In this document: positions 24,955 to 34,436 of the stretch, in pieces | Layout: each line of letters starts with the position of its first letter | Position numbering within the stretch: the stretch's first letter is position 1 | Origin: Lachnospiraceae bacterium | GTDB lineage: Bacteria > Bacillota > Clostridia > Lachnospirales > Lachnospiraceae | Direction: 5' to 3' | NCBI GenBank assembly: GCA_017550535.1 | Contig: JAFZOS010000065.1 | Span: forward strand, 124,001 to 188,000 | Length of the DNA stretch: 64,000 bases | Notes under the pieces: model-generated | Seen by the model: only the letters and a program-made list of their open reading frames with translations | Database searches by the model: none | What the model was told of the DNA's origin: nothing | Made by a program: the position numbers and the translations under genes

Positions 24955-24960
24955 CTGTTT
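24933..24960 (-). terminator. Terminator of the purB-purA-VanZ-lepA-hemW operon
   Basis: On the minus strand AAACAGT pairs with ACTGTTT around an 8-nt loop, followed by nine consecutive T. It lies 14 bp after the hemW stop. Confidence 0.85.
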
Positions 24961-24973
24961 AGATGTGATAAAG

Positions 24974-26119
24974 TCACAAAAAACGGCTAAAAACATAATT
25001 TCCGTAATCAACGCCCTTCTCCGTCAGCCTTATCCTTCCTCCGTCACGCAATAAAAGCCCTTCCGTAACAAGACGCGACAGTTCCCGGCCGTATATTTCA
25101 TCTATTTCTTTTTCAAATTCCTTCCCGAATTCTTCTTCCGACACTCCCTCGCTAAGCCTGAGTCCCAAAAACATATGCTCTGCCATCCTGTCCCTTTCAC
25201 TTAAGCTTATGTTTTCCTCAAACAGATCACGCGATAGGGGATGTTTAAGATAATCGCACATATTCACTGTGTTCTTATATCTTGTATTATCCACGAGGGA
25301 TGATGCCCCCAGCCCGAACCCCAGATAATCATTACGTTTCCAGTACGCGCTGTTATGCCTGCTCTCATAACCGGGAAGTGAAAAATTCGATATTTCATAT
25401 CTTTTATACCCATGCTCTTTAAGATACGAAACCGTAAAATGATACATTTCCCGTTCTTTTTCTTCACCCGGAAGTCCATCCGTCCCGGCATATCTTTTGT
25501 AAAACGGTGTTCCCTCTTCAAGTATAAGGCTGTATGCGGAAATGTGCGTGCAGGAAAGATCCGTCACCGCTTTCAGCGTATTTTCAAGCGAATCGAGTGT
25601 CTGCCCCGGAAGTGCCGTCATTATATCCACGTTTATATTGTCAAAGCCCGCTTTCTTCGCCGCATCAAAAGCCTTGAAAAAAGCCTCCGCATCATGTATA
25701 CGGCCAAGTGTGCGCAGTTCATCATCATTTACCGACTGAAGCCCGATGCTGAGCCTGTTAATACCGCACTCCCTGTAACTTTTAAGCGAATCGGGACTGA
25801 CAGTACCCGGATTCGCTTCCATAGTTATCTCAACGTCTTTGCCATACGCATATGCGAATTGCCTCCGGATACAGTCTGTTATCATGCTAACGCTGTCAGC
25901 AGAAAGGAGACTTGGTGTTCCGCCGCCTATATATATGCTGCTTAACCCGTACCTGTCACCGACACAATTAAACTTGCCTGCATATCCTTTTATCTCGCAA
26001 AGAAGGGCATAAATATAATCATCCATGCCCTCGTTACCTACGGGCATGGACAAAAAATCGCAGTAATCACATTTTCGTACACAAAACGGAATGTGTACAT
26101 AGATACCAAGCGGCTTCAT
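24974..26119 (-). CDS. hemW: Radical SAM heme chaperone HemW
   Basis: A 381-aa radical SAM protein beginning MKPLGIYVHIPFCVRKCDYCDF, with the CxxxCxxC cluster and the following HemW-typical cysteine context. SIYIGGGTPSLLS is the SAM-binding glycine motif, and a HemN C-terminal winged domain (LSEGVSEEEFGKEF) closes the protein. It resembles HemW/YggW heme-trafficking proteins rather than coproporphyrinogen dehydrogenase HemN because it is shorter at the N-terminus. It is coupled to lepA upstream (21-bp gap), an arrangement seen in other bacteria. Confidence 0.92.
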   Translation of the reverse strand: MKPLGIYVHIPFCVRKCDYCDFLSMPVGNEGMDDYIYALLCEIKGYAGKFNCVGDRYGLSSIYIGGGTPSLLSADSVSMITDCIRRQFAYAYGKDVEITMEANPGTVSPDSLKSYRECGINRLSIGLQSVNDDELRTLGRIHDAEAFFKAFDAAKKAGFDNINVDIMTALPGQTLDSLENTLKAVTDLSCTHISAYSLILEEGTPFYKRYAGTDGLPGEEKEREMYHFTVSYLKEHGYKRYEISNFSLPGYESRHNSAYWKRNDYLGFGLGASSLVDNTRYKNTVNMCDYLKHPLSRDLFEENISLSERDRMAEHMFLGLRLSEGVSEEEFGKEFEKEIDEIYGRELSRLVTEGLLLRDGGRIRLTEKGVDYGNYVFSRFL

Positions 26120-26140
26120 GATAAACAGACCTTTTACCTT

Positions 26141-27949
26141 TTATTTGTCCTCATCAAGCTTGAGCACGCTCATAAAGGCTTTCTGCGGTATCTCGACATT
26201 GCCGATCTGCCTCATCCTCTTCTTGCCTTCCTTTTGCTTCTCAAGCAGCTTCTTCTTACGGGTTATATCTCCGCCGTAGCACTTGGCAAGTACATCCTTT
26301 CGCATAGCCTTTACAGTCTCACGGGCAATTATCTTGCTCCCTATGGCCGCCTGTATAGGGATCTCAAACAGGTGCCTTGGGATCTCATCCTTCAATCGTT
26401 CGCACATTCTCCGCCCGCGATCGTAAGCACTCTCCGCATGGACTATGAAGCTTAAAGCATCAACCTCCTCCTTGTTTATAAGGATATCCAGCTTAACAAG
26501 GTCTGATTTTTCATATCCTTTCATCTCGTAATCAAATGAAGCATAACCGCGAGATCGTGACTTAAGAGCATCAAAGAAATCATAGATTATCTCATTAAGC
26601 GGAAGTTCATACTTAAGGAGTGCCCTGGTCTCCTCCATGTATTCCATGCTCACATAGCGCCCCCGCCTTTCCTGACACAGCTCCATTATCGGACCTACAA
26701 AATCCTTGGTCACCATTATCTCCGCATCCACTATCGGCTCCTCCATATAATCTATCTCGGAGGGATCCGGCAGGTTTGTCGGGTTTGTAAGATCTATGAC
26801 ATCACCGTTTAATTTATGCACTTTATATATTACACTGGGAGCCGTCGTTACAAGATCAAGATTGTACTCCCTCTCAAGCCTCTCCTGTACAACCTCAAGA
26901 TGGAGCAGGCCCAGAAAACCGCATCTGAACCCAAAACCCAATGCGACCGATGTCTCGGGTTCGTAATTCAGCGAAGCGTCATTAAGCTGAAGTTTCTCAA
27001 GTGCATCCCGAAGGTCCGGATATTTTGCACCGTCGGCAGGATACATTCCGCAGTACACCATCGAGAGCACCTTCTTGTATCCGGGAAGTGCCTTTTCACA
27101 TGGCCTTGAAGCATCTGTTATCGTATCGCCGACTGCCGTATCCCTTACGTTCTTAATGCTTGCCGTTATATATCCGACCATTCCGGCACTTAGTTCTTCA
27201 CACGGAATGAACTGACCCGCGCCGAAATAACCCACTTCAACGACTTCCGCCGTTGCCCCGGTTGCCATCATCTTTATCGGGGTACCTTTTGTTACCCGTC
27301 CGTCCATAAGACGAACAAAAGCGATCGCACCTTTGTAAGAATCATACAGAGAATCAAATATAAGTGCCTTAAGGGGTTTGCCCGGATCTCCTTTGGGTGC
27401 AGGTATCTTTTTTACTATCTGCTCGAGGACCTCATCTATACCTATTCCGTTCTTCGCGGATATCCTGGGCGCATCCTGCGCCTCGATACCTATAACATCT
27501 TCTATCTCGTTTACAACCCGGTCGGGCTCCGCACTTGGCAGATCTATCTTGTTTATAACGGGGAATACATCCAGGTCATGATCCAGGGCAAGATATACAT
27601 TTGCCAGTGTCTGAGCTTCGATGCCCTGGGCGGCATCAACCACAAGTATCGCGCCGTCACAAGCTGCCAGGCTTCTGGATACTTCGTAGTTAAAATCAAC
27701 ATGCCCCGGCGTATCGATAAGATTAAAGATATACTCATTACCGTCCTTTGCCTTGTAAACCGTCCGGACTGCCTGCGATTTTATTGTTATGCCGCGCTCA
27801 CGCTCAAGATCCATATTATCAAGCACCTGGGCCTGCATCTCACGGCTCGTAAGAAGCCCGGTGCTTTCAATGATCCGGTCCGCCAGCGTTGACTTGCCAT
27901 GATCTATATGCGCTATTATACAGAAATTCCTTATCCGTCCCTGATCCAT
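26141..27949 (-). CDS. lepA: Elongation factor 4 (LepA), back-translocating GTPase
   Basis: A 602-aa translational GTPase. G1 is [15 protein letters not shown]3 DTPGHVDF, G4 NKIDLP, with EF4-specific C-terminal sequences ([32 protein letters not shown], then [17 protein letters not shown]). LepA acts on stalled or mispositioned ribosomes and in 30S biogenesis. Length and all domains are normal. Confidence 0.98.
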   Translation of the reverse strand: MDQGRIRNFCIIAHIDHGKSTLADRIIESTGLLTSREMQAQVLDNMDLERERGITIKSQAVRTVYKAKDGNEYIFNLIDTPGHVDFNYEVSRSLAACDGAILVVDAAQGIEAQTLANVYLALDHDLDVFPVINKIDLPSAEPDRVVNEIEDVIGIEAQDAPRISAKNGIGIDEVLEQIVKKIPAPKGDPGKPLKALIFDSLYDSYKGAIAFVRLMDGRVTKGTPIKMMATGATAEVVEVGYFGAGQFIPCEELSAGMVGYITASIKNVRDTAVGDTITDASRPCEKALPGYKKVLSMVYCGMYPADGAKYPDLRDALEKLQLNDASLNYEPETSVALGFGFRCGFLGLLHLEVVQERLEREYNLDLVTTAPSVIYKVHKLNGDVIDLTNPTNLPDPSEIDYMEEPIVDAEIMVTKDFVGPIMELCQERRGRYVSMEYMEETRALLKYELPLNEIIYDFFDALKSRSRGYASFDYEMKGYEKSDLVKLDILINKEEVDALSFIVHAESAYDRGRRMCERLKDEIPRHLFEIPIQAAIGSKIIARETVKAMRKDVLAKCYGGDITRKKKLLEKQKEGKKRMRQIGNVEIPQKAFMSVLKLDEDK

Positions 27950-27960
27950 AAAAGCTCCTT

Positions 27961-29073
27961 CTACTGTACCGGCACTCCTGCCTTTCCGTGTTTATGGCCG
28001 TGATAGTGCCCCGCTATCTTAAGCAAAACAAATATCACGATAAGGATGATCGCGCTCCCGAAGCAGTCAAGCGCCACATCCTTTAAAGAACCGCTCCTCC
28101 CGTCAATGCGATACTGGTTAAACTCATCAATAACAGCAATGATAAAGGAAAATACAAAAGTTATGATGCGCGCGGTCCTGCCCTTTAGCTTTCTGCAGTA
28201 CAGGAATACAAAAGTAAATAACGTAAGCAGGGCAAATTCAGTGATATGCGCGCCCTTCCTGACTGCCCCTTCATATACCGGAACCGATTCCTCAATCTTC
28301 TGCGCCGTCCATTTTAAGTTAAGCAGCTTGTTAACAATATATAACAGCTTTTCGGTAACAAAGCTTGAAAGTTCGGCTGACTTAAGGGCATCATCATTCC
28401 CAAAGCCCAGGATCATAAGTACAAGTAATACTATAGGCAGAAGCTGGATCAAAAACAGCGTTATCCTGTTAAGTTGCTGCTCATGCCTGCTCAACGGTAT
28501 CTGCGTTTCATGCTTTACGGCTATATAGCTGTGATATGCTATCCAGAAAACCATATACCCTAAGAATGCACCAAGTGTATTAAGCAATATATCATCGATC
28601 TCAAAGTATCCTCTCGCAGTAAGCAGCTGGCTTATTTCTATCAGCATACTTGAGATAAATGCCGCCAGCACAAGGTTCCACCATTTTTTGAAAAACCTTG
28701 CGGTCAAAGGTACCAAAAGCCCGAAAGGGATGAAGAGAAGTACGTTTTCCAGGGCAAATGCAGACATGGAGCCTCCCATGTCAAAGGTTCCGAATATCTC
28801 CAGATTCACCTTATTTACCCTGCTGCCGGCTTCCCGTCCGGACAGCGTAAGTGACACCAGATAGGAAAGATATACGCACAGTGTGCTGAACACGAAGACG
28901 GATAATACCATCTGCCACAGCTTAAGGCATTTCTTTCCCCTGACTTTCTTTATTATATTGGCTGTCAAAATATATATCACGTATATAAGGACTGCCCGGC
29001 TCGCAAAGGTCAAGGCCTGTTCATCGAAGCTACGGAGGGCAGTCCAGATATCATTCAACGCTCTTAACAACAT
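27961..29073 (-). CDS. Membrane protein with two VanZ-like domains
   Basis: A 370-aa multi-pass membrane protein. Two copies of the VanZ fold are visible. The first spans about 20-180 with [15 protein letters not shown] and [20 protein letters not shown]. The second spans about 200-355 with [11 protein letters not shown] and [18 protein letters not shown]. VanZ-family proteins influence glycopeptide or lipoglycopeptide susceptibility in some bacteria, but their chemistry is unknown. The C-terminus is His/Lys-rich (HYHGHKHGK). It is embedded between purA and lepA with 11- and 38-bp gaps, so it is co-transcribed with housekeeping genes. Confidence 0.82.
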   Translation of the reverse strand: MLLRALNDIWTALRSFDEQALTFASRAVLIYVIYILTANIIKKVRGKKCLKLWQMVLSVFVFSTLCVYLSYLVSLTLSGREAGSRVNKVNLEIFGTFDMGGSMSAFALENVLLFIPFGLLVPLTARFFKKWWNLVLAAFISSMLIEISQLLTARGYFEIDDILLNTLGAFLGYMVFWIAYHSYIAVKHETQIPLSRHEQQLNRITLFLIQLLPIVLLVLMILGFGNDDALKSAELSSFVTEKLLYIVNKLLNLKWTAQKIEESVPVYEGAVRKGAHITEFALLTLFTFVFLYCRKLKGRTARIITFVFSFIIAVIDEFNQYRIDGRSGSLKDVALDCFGSAIILIVIFVLLKIAGHYHGHKHGKAGVPVQ

Positions 29074-29111
29074 TCTGCAGTCCTCAGATCGTCAAACCAT
29101 AAGGGCATTGT

Positions 29112-30389
29112 TTACCTGTATATTATATCGTCCCTCGAAGGACCGTTGCTCACCATGGTTATCGGAAAGCCGATCTTTTCTTCTATGAACTCGATATAAT
29201 TCCTGCAATTTTCAGGCAGGTCTTCATACTTCTTAATACCCCTTATATCACACTTCCAGCCCGGCAGTACGGTAAGCACGGGCTTTGCCTTCTCAAGAAG
29301 TCCCGTTGTAGGAAAATCAGTCGTAACCTTTCCGTCTATCTCATATCCCGTACATACAGGAATCTCATCAAGGTAACCCAGCACATCAAGAACGGTAAAT
29401 GCCACATCCGTTGTGCCCTGTATACGGCATCCGTATTTACTTGCCACACAGTCAAACCAGCCCATTCGCCTCGGACGTCCTGTCGTAGCACCGTATTCAC
29501 CGCCGTCACCGCCGCGTTTTCTTAATTCATCTGCCTCATCTCCGAATATTTCGGATACGAATGCCCCTGCTCCTACTGCTGAGGAATACGCCTTGCATAC
29601 GGTGATTATCTTTTTGATCTCATAGGGCGGTATTCCGGCTCCGATCGCACCATACGCTGCAAGAGTGGATGACGAAGTCACCATCGGATATATACCGTGA
29701 TCGGGATCCTTGAGCGAACCAAGCTGTCCCTCAAGCAGGATATTCTTACCCTCTTTTACGGCATTCCACAAAAACAGGGATGTATCGCAAACATAAGGTT
29801 TTACCATATCCCTGTATTCCATCATTGTTTCAAACAGCTTATCTTCATCTATGACCGGTTTATCATAAAGATACTTAAGCGTAACGTTCTTTATCTCACA
29901 TACCCTTGCTATCTTTTCCCTGAGCGCCGTTTCATCTTCAAACAGTTCGCTTACCTGAAAACCGATCTTGGCATATTTATCCGAATAGAAAGGGGCTATA
30001 CCGGACTTTGTCGAACCAAAAGACTTTCCGGCAAGCCTTGCTTCTTCATATGTGTCAAAATCAACATGATACGGCATAACAACCTGGGCACGGTCCGAAA
30101 TAAGGAGTTTCGGCATCGGTACACCCTTCGATGTGATATCCTGTATCTCTTTAAAAAGAAGAGGTATATTAAGCGCAACACCGTTTCCTATTATGCTTGT
30201 CACATTTTCGCAGAACACTCCGGACGGAAGTGTGTGCAGCGCAAATTTGCCATATTTGTTCACTATCGTGTGTCCGGCATTTGCTCCTCCCTGAAAGCGA
30301 ACAACGATATCCGCATCCTGAGCGAGCATATCCGTCATCTTGCCCTTACCTTCATCTCCCCAGTTAGCACCTACTATAGCCTTAACCAT
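29112..30389 (-). CDS. purA: Adenylosuccinate synthetase
   Basis: A 425-aa enzyme joining IMP and aspartate with GTP in AMP synthesis. The N-terminus GANWGDEGKGKMTD contains the catalytic aspartate and P-loop, and GGANAGHTIV follows. TTGRPRRMGWFD and the C-terminal GTP-binding NGPSRDD are also present. It lies 22 bp behind purB, the next enzyme of the same branch. Confidence 0.97.
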   Translation of the reverse strand: MVKAIVGANWGDEGKGKMTDMLAQDADIVVRFQGGANAGHTIVNKYGKFALHTLPSGVFCENVTSIIGNGVALNIPLLFKEIQDITSKGVPMPKLLISDRAQVVMPYHVDFDTYEEARLAGKSFGSTKSGIAPFYSDKYAKIGFQVSELFEDETALREKIARVCEIKNVTLKYLYDKPVIDEDKLFETMMEYRDMVKPYVCDTSLFLWNAVKEGKNILLEGQLGSLKDPDHGIYPMVTSSSTLAAYGAIGAGIPPYEIKKIITVCKAYSSAVGAGAFVSEIFGDEADELRKRGGDGGEYGATTGRPRRMGWFDCVASKYGCRIQGTTDVAFTVLDVLGYLDEIPVCTGYEIDGKVTTDFPTTGLLEKAKPVLTVLPGWKCDIRGIKKYEDLPENCRNYIEFIEEKIGFPITMVSNGPSRDDIIYR

Positions 30390-30411
30390 CCTGTTATCCT
30401 CCTGTCTTATA

Positions 30412-31842
30412 TCAAACGTTTATCTCCGCATGCATGCCCAGAAGATCCTTATTGGCATCCAGCATGGGATTTATCACTTCCTTAAGATAAACTTCAACCT
30501 GATACGGTGCGCGTCCCACATATCTCTTGGGATCCATTGTCTTTAACAGTTCATCATACGACATGTTAAACGCAGGATCATCTGATATCCTTTTCAGAAG
30601 ATCATTCTGTTTTCCCTCCTGCTTAACATTCTTCGCAGCTTCCATTGACAGTTCCCTTATACGCTCATGCAGTTCCTGCCTGTCACCACCGGCCTTGACT
30701 GCATCCATCATGATATTCTCGGTTGCCATAAACGGAAGCTCATTCCTCAAATGAGCGTCGATCACCTTTTCATATACAACCAGACCGTCAACTACATTAA
30801 GGCACAGGTCAAGCACTCCGTCAATCGCCAGAAATGCTTCGGGTATCGAAAGCCTTTTATTGGCAGAATCATCAAGCGTCCTCTCAAACCATTGAGTCGC
30901 TGAGGTGATCGCAGGATTAAGTGCATCTATCATCACATATCTGCTAAGTGATGCTATCCTCTCACTTCTCATCGGATTACGCTTATATGCCATCGCGGAC
31001 GAACCTATCTGATCCTTTTCAAACGGCTCCTCCACTTCCTTAAGATGCTGAAGCAGCCTGATATCATTCGAAAATTTATGGGCGCTTGCAGCAATACCGG
31101 CCAGTACATTGGCAACCCTTGTATCTACCTTCCTTGAATATGTCTGTCCGGATACGGGATAATATTTCTCAAACCCCATCTTCTTTGCTATCATGGGATC
31201 TATCTTATCGATCTTTTCATTATCCCCGTCAAAAAGCTCAAGAAAGCTTGCCTGAGTCCCTGTCGTTCCCTTTGAACCAAGAAGCTTTAATGTCGACAGA
31301 ACAAAATCAAGATCTTCAAGATCAAGCATGAATTCATTCATCCAAAGGGTTGCACGCTTGCCCACCGTTGTGGGCTGAGCAGGCTGAAAATGAGTAAACG
31401 CCAGTGTCGGCAGTGCCTTATATCTGTCAGCGAACTTCGACAGCTTGAAAACAACGTTTATCAGTTTCTTCCTGATCAACAGGAGTGCCTCCCGCATTAC
31501 GATAATATCGGTATTATCACCCACATAACAGGAGGTTGCACCAAGATGGATGATGCCCTTTGCATTCGGACACTGGACTCCGTAGGCATACACATGACTC
31601 ATTACATCATGCCTTACCTGTTTTTCCCTTTCTTTTGCAACATCATAATTAATGTCTTCCGCATGAGCCTTGAGTTCATCTATCTGCTCCTGCGTGATGT
31701 TAAGCCCCAGTTCCTTCTCCGCCTCGGCAAGCGCTATCCACAGGCGCCTCCACGTTTTAAATTTCATATCGGGCGAAAAGATATACTGCATCTCCTTACT
31801 TGCATATCTTTCAGAGAGCGGACTTACGTATCTGTCGGTCAT
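30412..31842 (-). CDS. purB: Adenylosuccinate lyase
   Basis: A 476-aa fumarase/aspartase-superfamily enzyme releasing fumarate in two steps of purine synthesis. Signatures are GATSCYVGDNTD, THFQPAQPTTVGKR with the catalytic histidine region, and the flexible loop GSSAMAYKRNPMRSE. The N-terminus RYVSPLSERYASKEM is typical of the longer clostridial and eukaryotic-like PurB. It is first in the operon running to hemW. I did not find a convincing promoter in the 100 bp upstream. Confidence 0.97.
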   Translation of the reverse strand: MTDRYVSPLSERYASKEMQYIFSPDMKFKTWRRLWIALAEAEKELGLNITQEQIDELKAHAEDINYDVAKEREKQVRHDVMSHVYAYGVQCPNAKGIIHLGATSCYVGDNTDIIVMREALLLIRKKLINVVFKLSKFADRYKALPTLAFTHFQPAQPTTVGKRATLWMNEFMLDLEDLDFVLSTLKLLGSKGTTGTQASFLELFDGDNEKIDKIDPMIAKKMGFEKYYPVSGQTYSRKVDTRVANVLAGIAASAHKFSNDIRLLQHLKEVEEPFEKDQIGSSAMAYKRNPMRSERIASLSRYVMIDALNPAITSATQWFERTLDDSANKRLSIPEAFLAIDGVLDLCLNVVDGLVVYEKVIDAHLRNELPFMATENIMMDAVKAGGDRQELHERIRELSMEAAKNVKQEGKQNDLLKRISDDPAFNMSYDELLKTMDPKRYVGRAPYQVEVYLKEVINPMLDANKDLLGMHAEINV

Positions 31843-31882
31843 TATCCCTTTCCTTTCATTAATTCAGCCGGCGCCTGCCGAC

Positions 31883-31911
31883 TTGATAAGTTGATATTTT
31901 TGATATATAAT
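31883..31911 (+). promoter_or_regulatory. Promoter of the PilZ gene
   Basis: TTGATA and a perfect TATAAT separated by 17 bp on the plus strand, in the gap divergent from purB. Start of transcription would be near 31918, giving a leader of about 24 nt. Confidence 0.75.
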
Positions 31912-31941
31912 TTGCCTACAGTAAAACCGCGAGGAACGCTC

Positions 31942-32298
31942 ATGCAGGAAAAACGCAAGGAAAAAAGAATACCGATCGACATCAAACTGTCGGTATCGGA
32001 CCTGTATCCCGAGGACGTTACCGGAATGATCGAGGTATCATCCCCGATAGAAGTAACCGATATCTCACCAAAAGGCATCGGGTTCCTGTGCGATGCAGTT
32101 CTCCCGGTAGGTTTTATATTTATTGCCAATATCGAGCTGGACAAAGCACTGCCCCAGATAATAACGGATGTTCGTATCATAAGGAGTCAGGCGGTAGAAA
32201 ACGGGCTTTATCGTTACGGCAGTGAATTCGTATCCATATCACCCCGTGTTGCCAAGATGCTTGATGACTTTGAATCAGGTGGAAAGTCTTCCATATAA
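31942..32298 (+). CDS. PilZ domain cyclic-di-GMP receptor protein
   Basis: A 118-aa single-domain protein. It carries both halves of the cyclic-di-GMP site: RKEKR (RxxxR) near the N-terminus and DISPKGIGF (D/NxSxxG) about 40 residues later. The rest is the PilZ beta-barrel and a C-terminal helix (RVAKMLDDFE). The frame is open far upstream through purB, but the ATG at 31942 follows GAGG and matches the domain start. Genes for cyclases and an EAL protein elsewhere in the window make a working receptor plausible. Its output partner is unknown. Confidence 0.88.
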   Translation: MQEKRKEKRIPIDIKLSVSDLYPEDVTGMIEVSSPIEVTDISPKGIGFLCDAVLPVGFIFIANIELDKALPQIITDVRIIRSQAVENGLYRYGSEFVSISPRVAKMLDDFESGGKSSI

Positions 32299-32342
32299 GC
32301 CCATTTACCAAGCATTGATGGTATCATGTTTCCCGTTATAAA

Positions 32343-33572
32343 TCAAGGATTCTCTTCGTATTCACTGACTATAGCAAGTATCTCACCGCTGAACCTGGGA
32401 TACTCCCTGACTATGCCTTCTATCTCATTCTTTGAAAGCTCAAGGCTTAAGTTGTTGAAATCAATTCCCTTTTTGATCTTCTTGCGCTGGATGATGAGCC
32501 CCCGCCTCATTTCCCGCATTTCATCGTCATCCGTCAGCAGGTCCGGCTTAAAAATAAACATCGCGGGATCGTTAAGCCTGTAATTCTTAAGTTCGTCAGC
32601 CAGTTCCTTTCGAGCCTTCTCAAGCTTTGCGGCGACCTCCTCCGAATGATTCCTTGCTTTCTTTTCCTCAAGATACTTCTCCCACATATAGCTTAACTCG
32701 TAGGAGTTGTTAACCTTGTATTTTGAATAATAAAAATCAATAAGATTGGTGGCATTTACATACTTTATCTTTACACTGTTCTGAAGGTTTATCGCCCTGT
32801 TTATCTTTCGTTCGGCACTAAGCTGTGCATCCTGGGCATTCTTGTAGCTTACAAACACACCGGTCATCGCTATGCCAAGGAGGGCAAGAACTATATAATA
32901 ACCGATCCTCACATCAAATTTAAGTGTTATCCTGAGGGCAAAGAGCAGAGCCATTGCAAGTGCCGAGACAAAAATGCATATAAACAGCAGTGCCTTTGCA
33001 TTTGCGGCTTTTTCCTTTTCCTCCTTCCTCTGATATGCAAGCGCCCCCTTCTCACCCTCAAGAAGGTTTAAGTCCCGCTTGACGGTCATCTGGTATTCCT
33101 CTTCCTTGCGCAGCTTCTTTAAGATATCGGGAACCTCGTCCTCAATCCTTTCCATATCACGGTACTGTGATTCTGTTATCTTGGAAAGGGGACGGACATA
33201 CTGCTTTTCATCCTCTTCTATCTTTTCGATCCTCTTTGCAAGGCGTTCAAGCTCGCTGTATCTTGTTAAGGGAAGCGAGCATATCTCATCTATATCAGCA
33301 AGCTGCTGGGTCACCCGCTCATACTCTTTTTTCTGCCCCTCCATATCATCGGAAGCGGCCTTCATCTGCTCACACTTATCCCTTATATACAGCTCGCGTT
33401 CCCTGTAATCAAGGATATTGATGTCAGCCAGCCTTACCGGGGCGCGTTTTAAACCCTCGGTTATCTCCTCAGCGTCCGCATTATCAGGCTGCATGCCGAT
33501 ACCGAAATCCAGCTCGTCATCGTCATCATCCAAAAAACCAAGTTTTTCAAGAATAAAGTCAAATATACGCAC
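32343..33572 (-). CDS. Coiled-coil protein with two central membrane helices, unknown function
   Basis: A 409-aa protein I do not recognise. An acidic N-terminus (FLDDDDDELDFG) is followed by a long coiled coil (about 60-190), two adjacent membrane helices (about 195-248: LLFICIFVSALAMALLF and YYIVLALLGIAMTGVFV), a second coiled coil (about 250-330) and a basic and acidic C-terminus (LIIQRKKIKKGIDF). The hairpin topology puts both coiled coils on the same, probably cytoplasmic, side. Start is GTG behind GGGAG. It is the last gene of a four-gene operon and may be the membrane anchor of that system. Confidence 0.8.
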   Translation of the reverse strand: MRIFDFILEKLGFLDDDDDELDFGIGMQPDNADAEEITEGLKRAPVRLADINILDYRERELYIRDKCEQMKAASDDMEGQKKEYERVTQQLADIDEICSLPLTRYSELERLAKRIEKIEEDEKQYVRPLSKITESQYRDMERIEDEVPDILKKLRKEEEYQMTVKRDLNLLEGEKGALAYQRKEEKEKAANAKALLFICIFVSALAMALLFALRITLKFDVRIGYYIVLALLGIAMTGVFVSYKNAQDAQLSAERKINRAINLQNSVKIKYVNATNLIDFYYSKYKVNNSYELSYMWEKYLEEKKARNHSEEVAAKLEKARKELADELKNYRLNDPAMFIFKPDLLTDDDEMREMRRGLIIQRKKIKKGIDFNNLSLELSKNEIEGIVREYPRFSGEILAIVSEYEENP

Positions 33573-33589
33573 GTTTGTCTCCCGGCTTA

Positions 33590-34426
33590 TCAGGTCAGGC
33601 TCATCCTGTATTCACGCTTCCACATATCGAGCGTTGCATCAAGTGCCTCATAATACCTTCCCACCATACCGCTCTCTTTAAGGCCTTTGAGTTCCGCCAG
33701 CTGCCTTGCATACTTATTAGCGGAACCAATATAATCATCCCTTGTTTCAAGAATGGCTTCCGCCGCGCTTATCACACGCTCGGAATAACCGCACCGCAGT
33801 ATCATCCTGTCGTATTTCTCTTTAGTCATGTAAAGGTTACAGCTCACAATATGCATTATAAGGCTCTCATCATCCATATTAAGCCGATATGCCTCCATGT
33901 AATAATCGGCGGCCTTTTCATAAAGAAGGAGCTTGGCATATGCCGTTCCCATATTATGGAGCACTGCTGCATAGAGTATCGGCTCCGCATCCACGTCTAT
34001 CTTCTTTAATGTTCCCGCATATTCGTCAATAGCCCTTGCAAACTTACGGGCTTTAAGCAGGTTATCACCCCTGCTCTTATGCTTTCTTGCAGGACTAAGG
34101 CCCGCACTCTCAACGAGGATCTGCCTGATATTGCGCATTTCATCGGCATCACAGTAACCTATCTCCTCAAGGATAGCCATGACAAAATCACTCAGATTTC
34201 CCTTGTCGCGCAGTATCACCCTTAATCTGTCCGCCAGTTCCGTAAGTTCGAGCTGCTTATCCAGAAAATCACACAGCCGCTCATCCATAAAGTCATGATC
34301 CAGGGTATGTGCATTCTGCGCTATAAGGTAACACAGCTCTTCACCCGAGTATATGTTTATTCCTAGGCCGACTACGTTATACGGCCTTTCCGTCGTGCTC
34401 ATATGGCACAATATAAGATTCGTCAT
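33590..34426 (-). CDS. TPR-repeat protein, unknown function
   Basis: A 278-aa soluble protein. The N-terminal about 110 residues (YNVVGLGINIYSGEELCYLI) match no domain I know. The C-terminal part carries two tetratricopeptide-like helix pairs, visible in NLLKARKFARAIDEYAGTL and NMGTAYAKLLLYEKAADYYM. TPR domains bind peptide tails, including those of Hsp70 chaperones, and the gene directly upstream (10-bp gap) encodes an Hsp70-like protein, so a co-chaperone or adaptor role is my inference. The ATG follows GAGGA. Confidence 0.8.
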   Translation of the reverse strand: MTNLILCHMSTTERPYNVVGLGINIYSGEELCYLIAQNAHTLDHDFMDERLCDFLDKQLELTELADRLRVILRDKGNLSDFVMAILEEIGYCDADEMRNIRQILVESAGLSPARKHKSRGDNLLKARKFARAIDEYAGTLKKIDVDAEPILYAAVLHNMGTAYAKLLLYEKAADYYMEAYRLNMDDESLIMHIVSCNLYMTKEKYDRMILRCGYSERVISAAEAILETRDDYIGSANKYARQLAELKGLKESGMVGRYYEALDATLDMWKREYRMSLT

Positions 34427-34436
34427 ATATGATTCC

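Noticed and set aside
31390-31941. Upstream extension of the PilZ reading frame
   Set aside because: It overlaps purB on the other strand; the ATG at 31942 has GAGG and starts at the PilZ domain.
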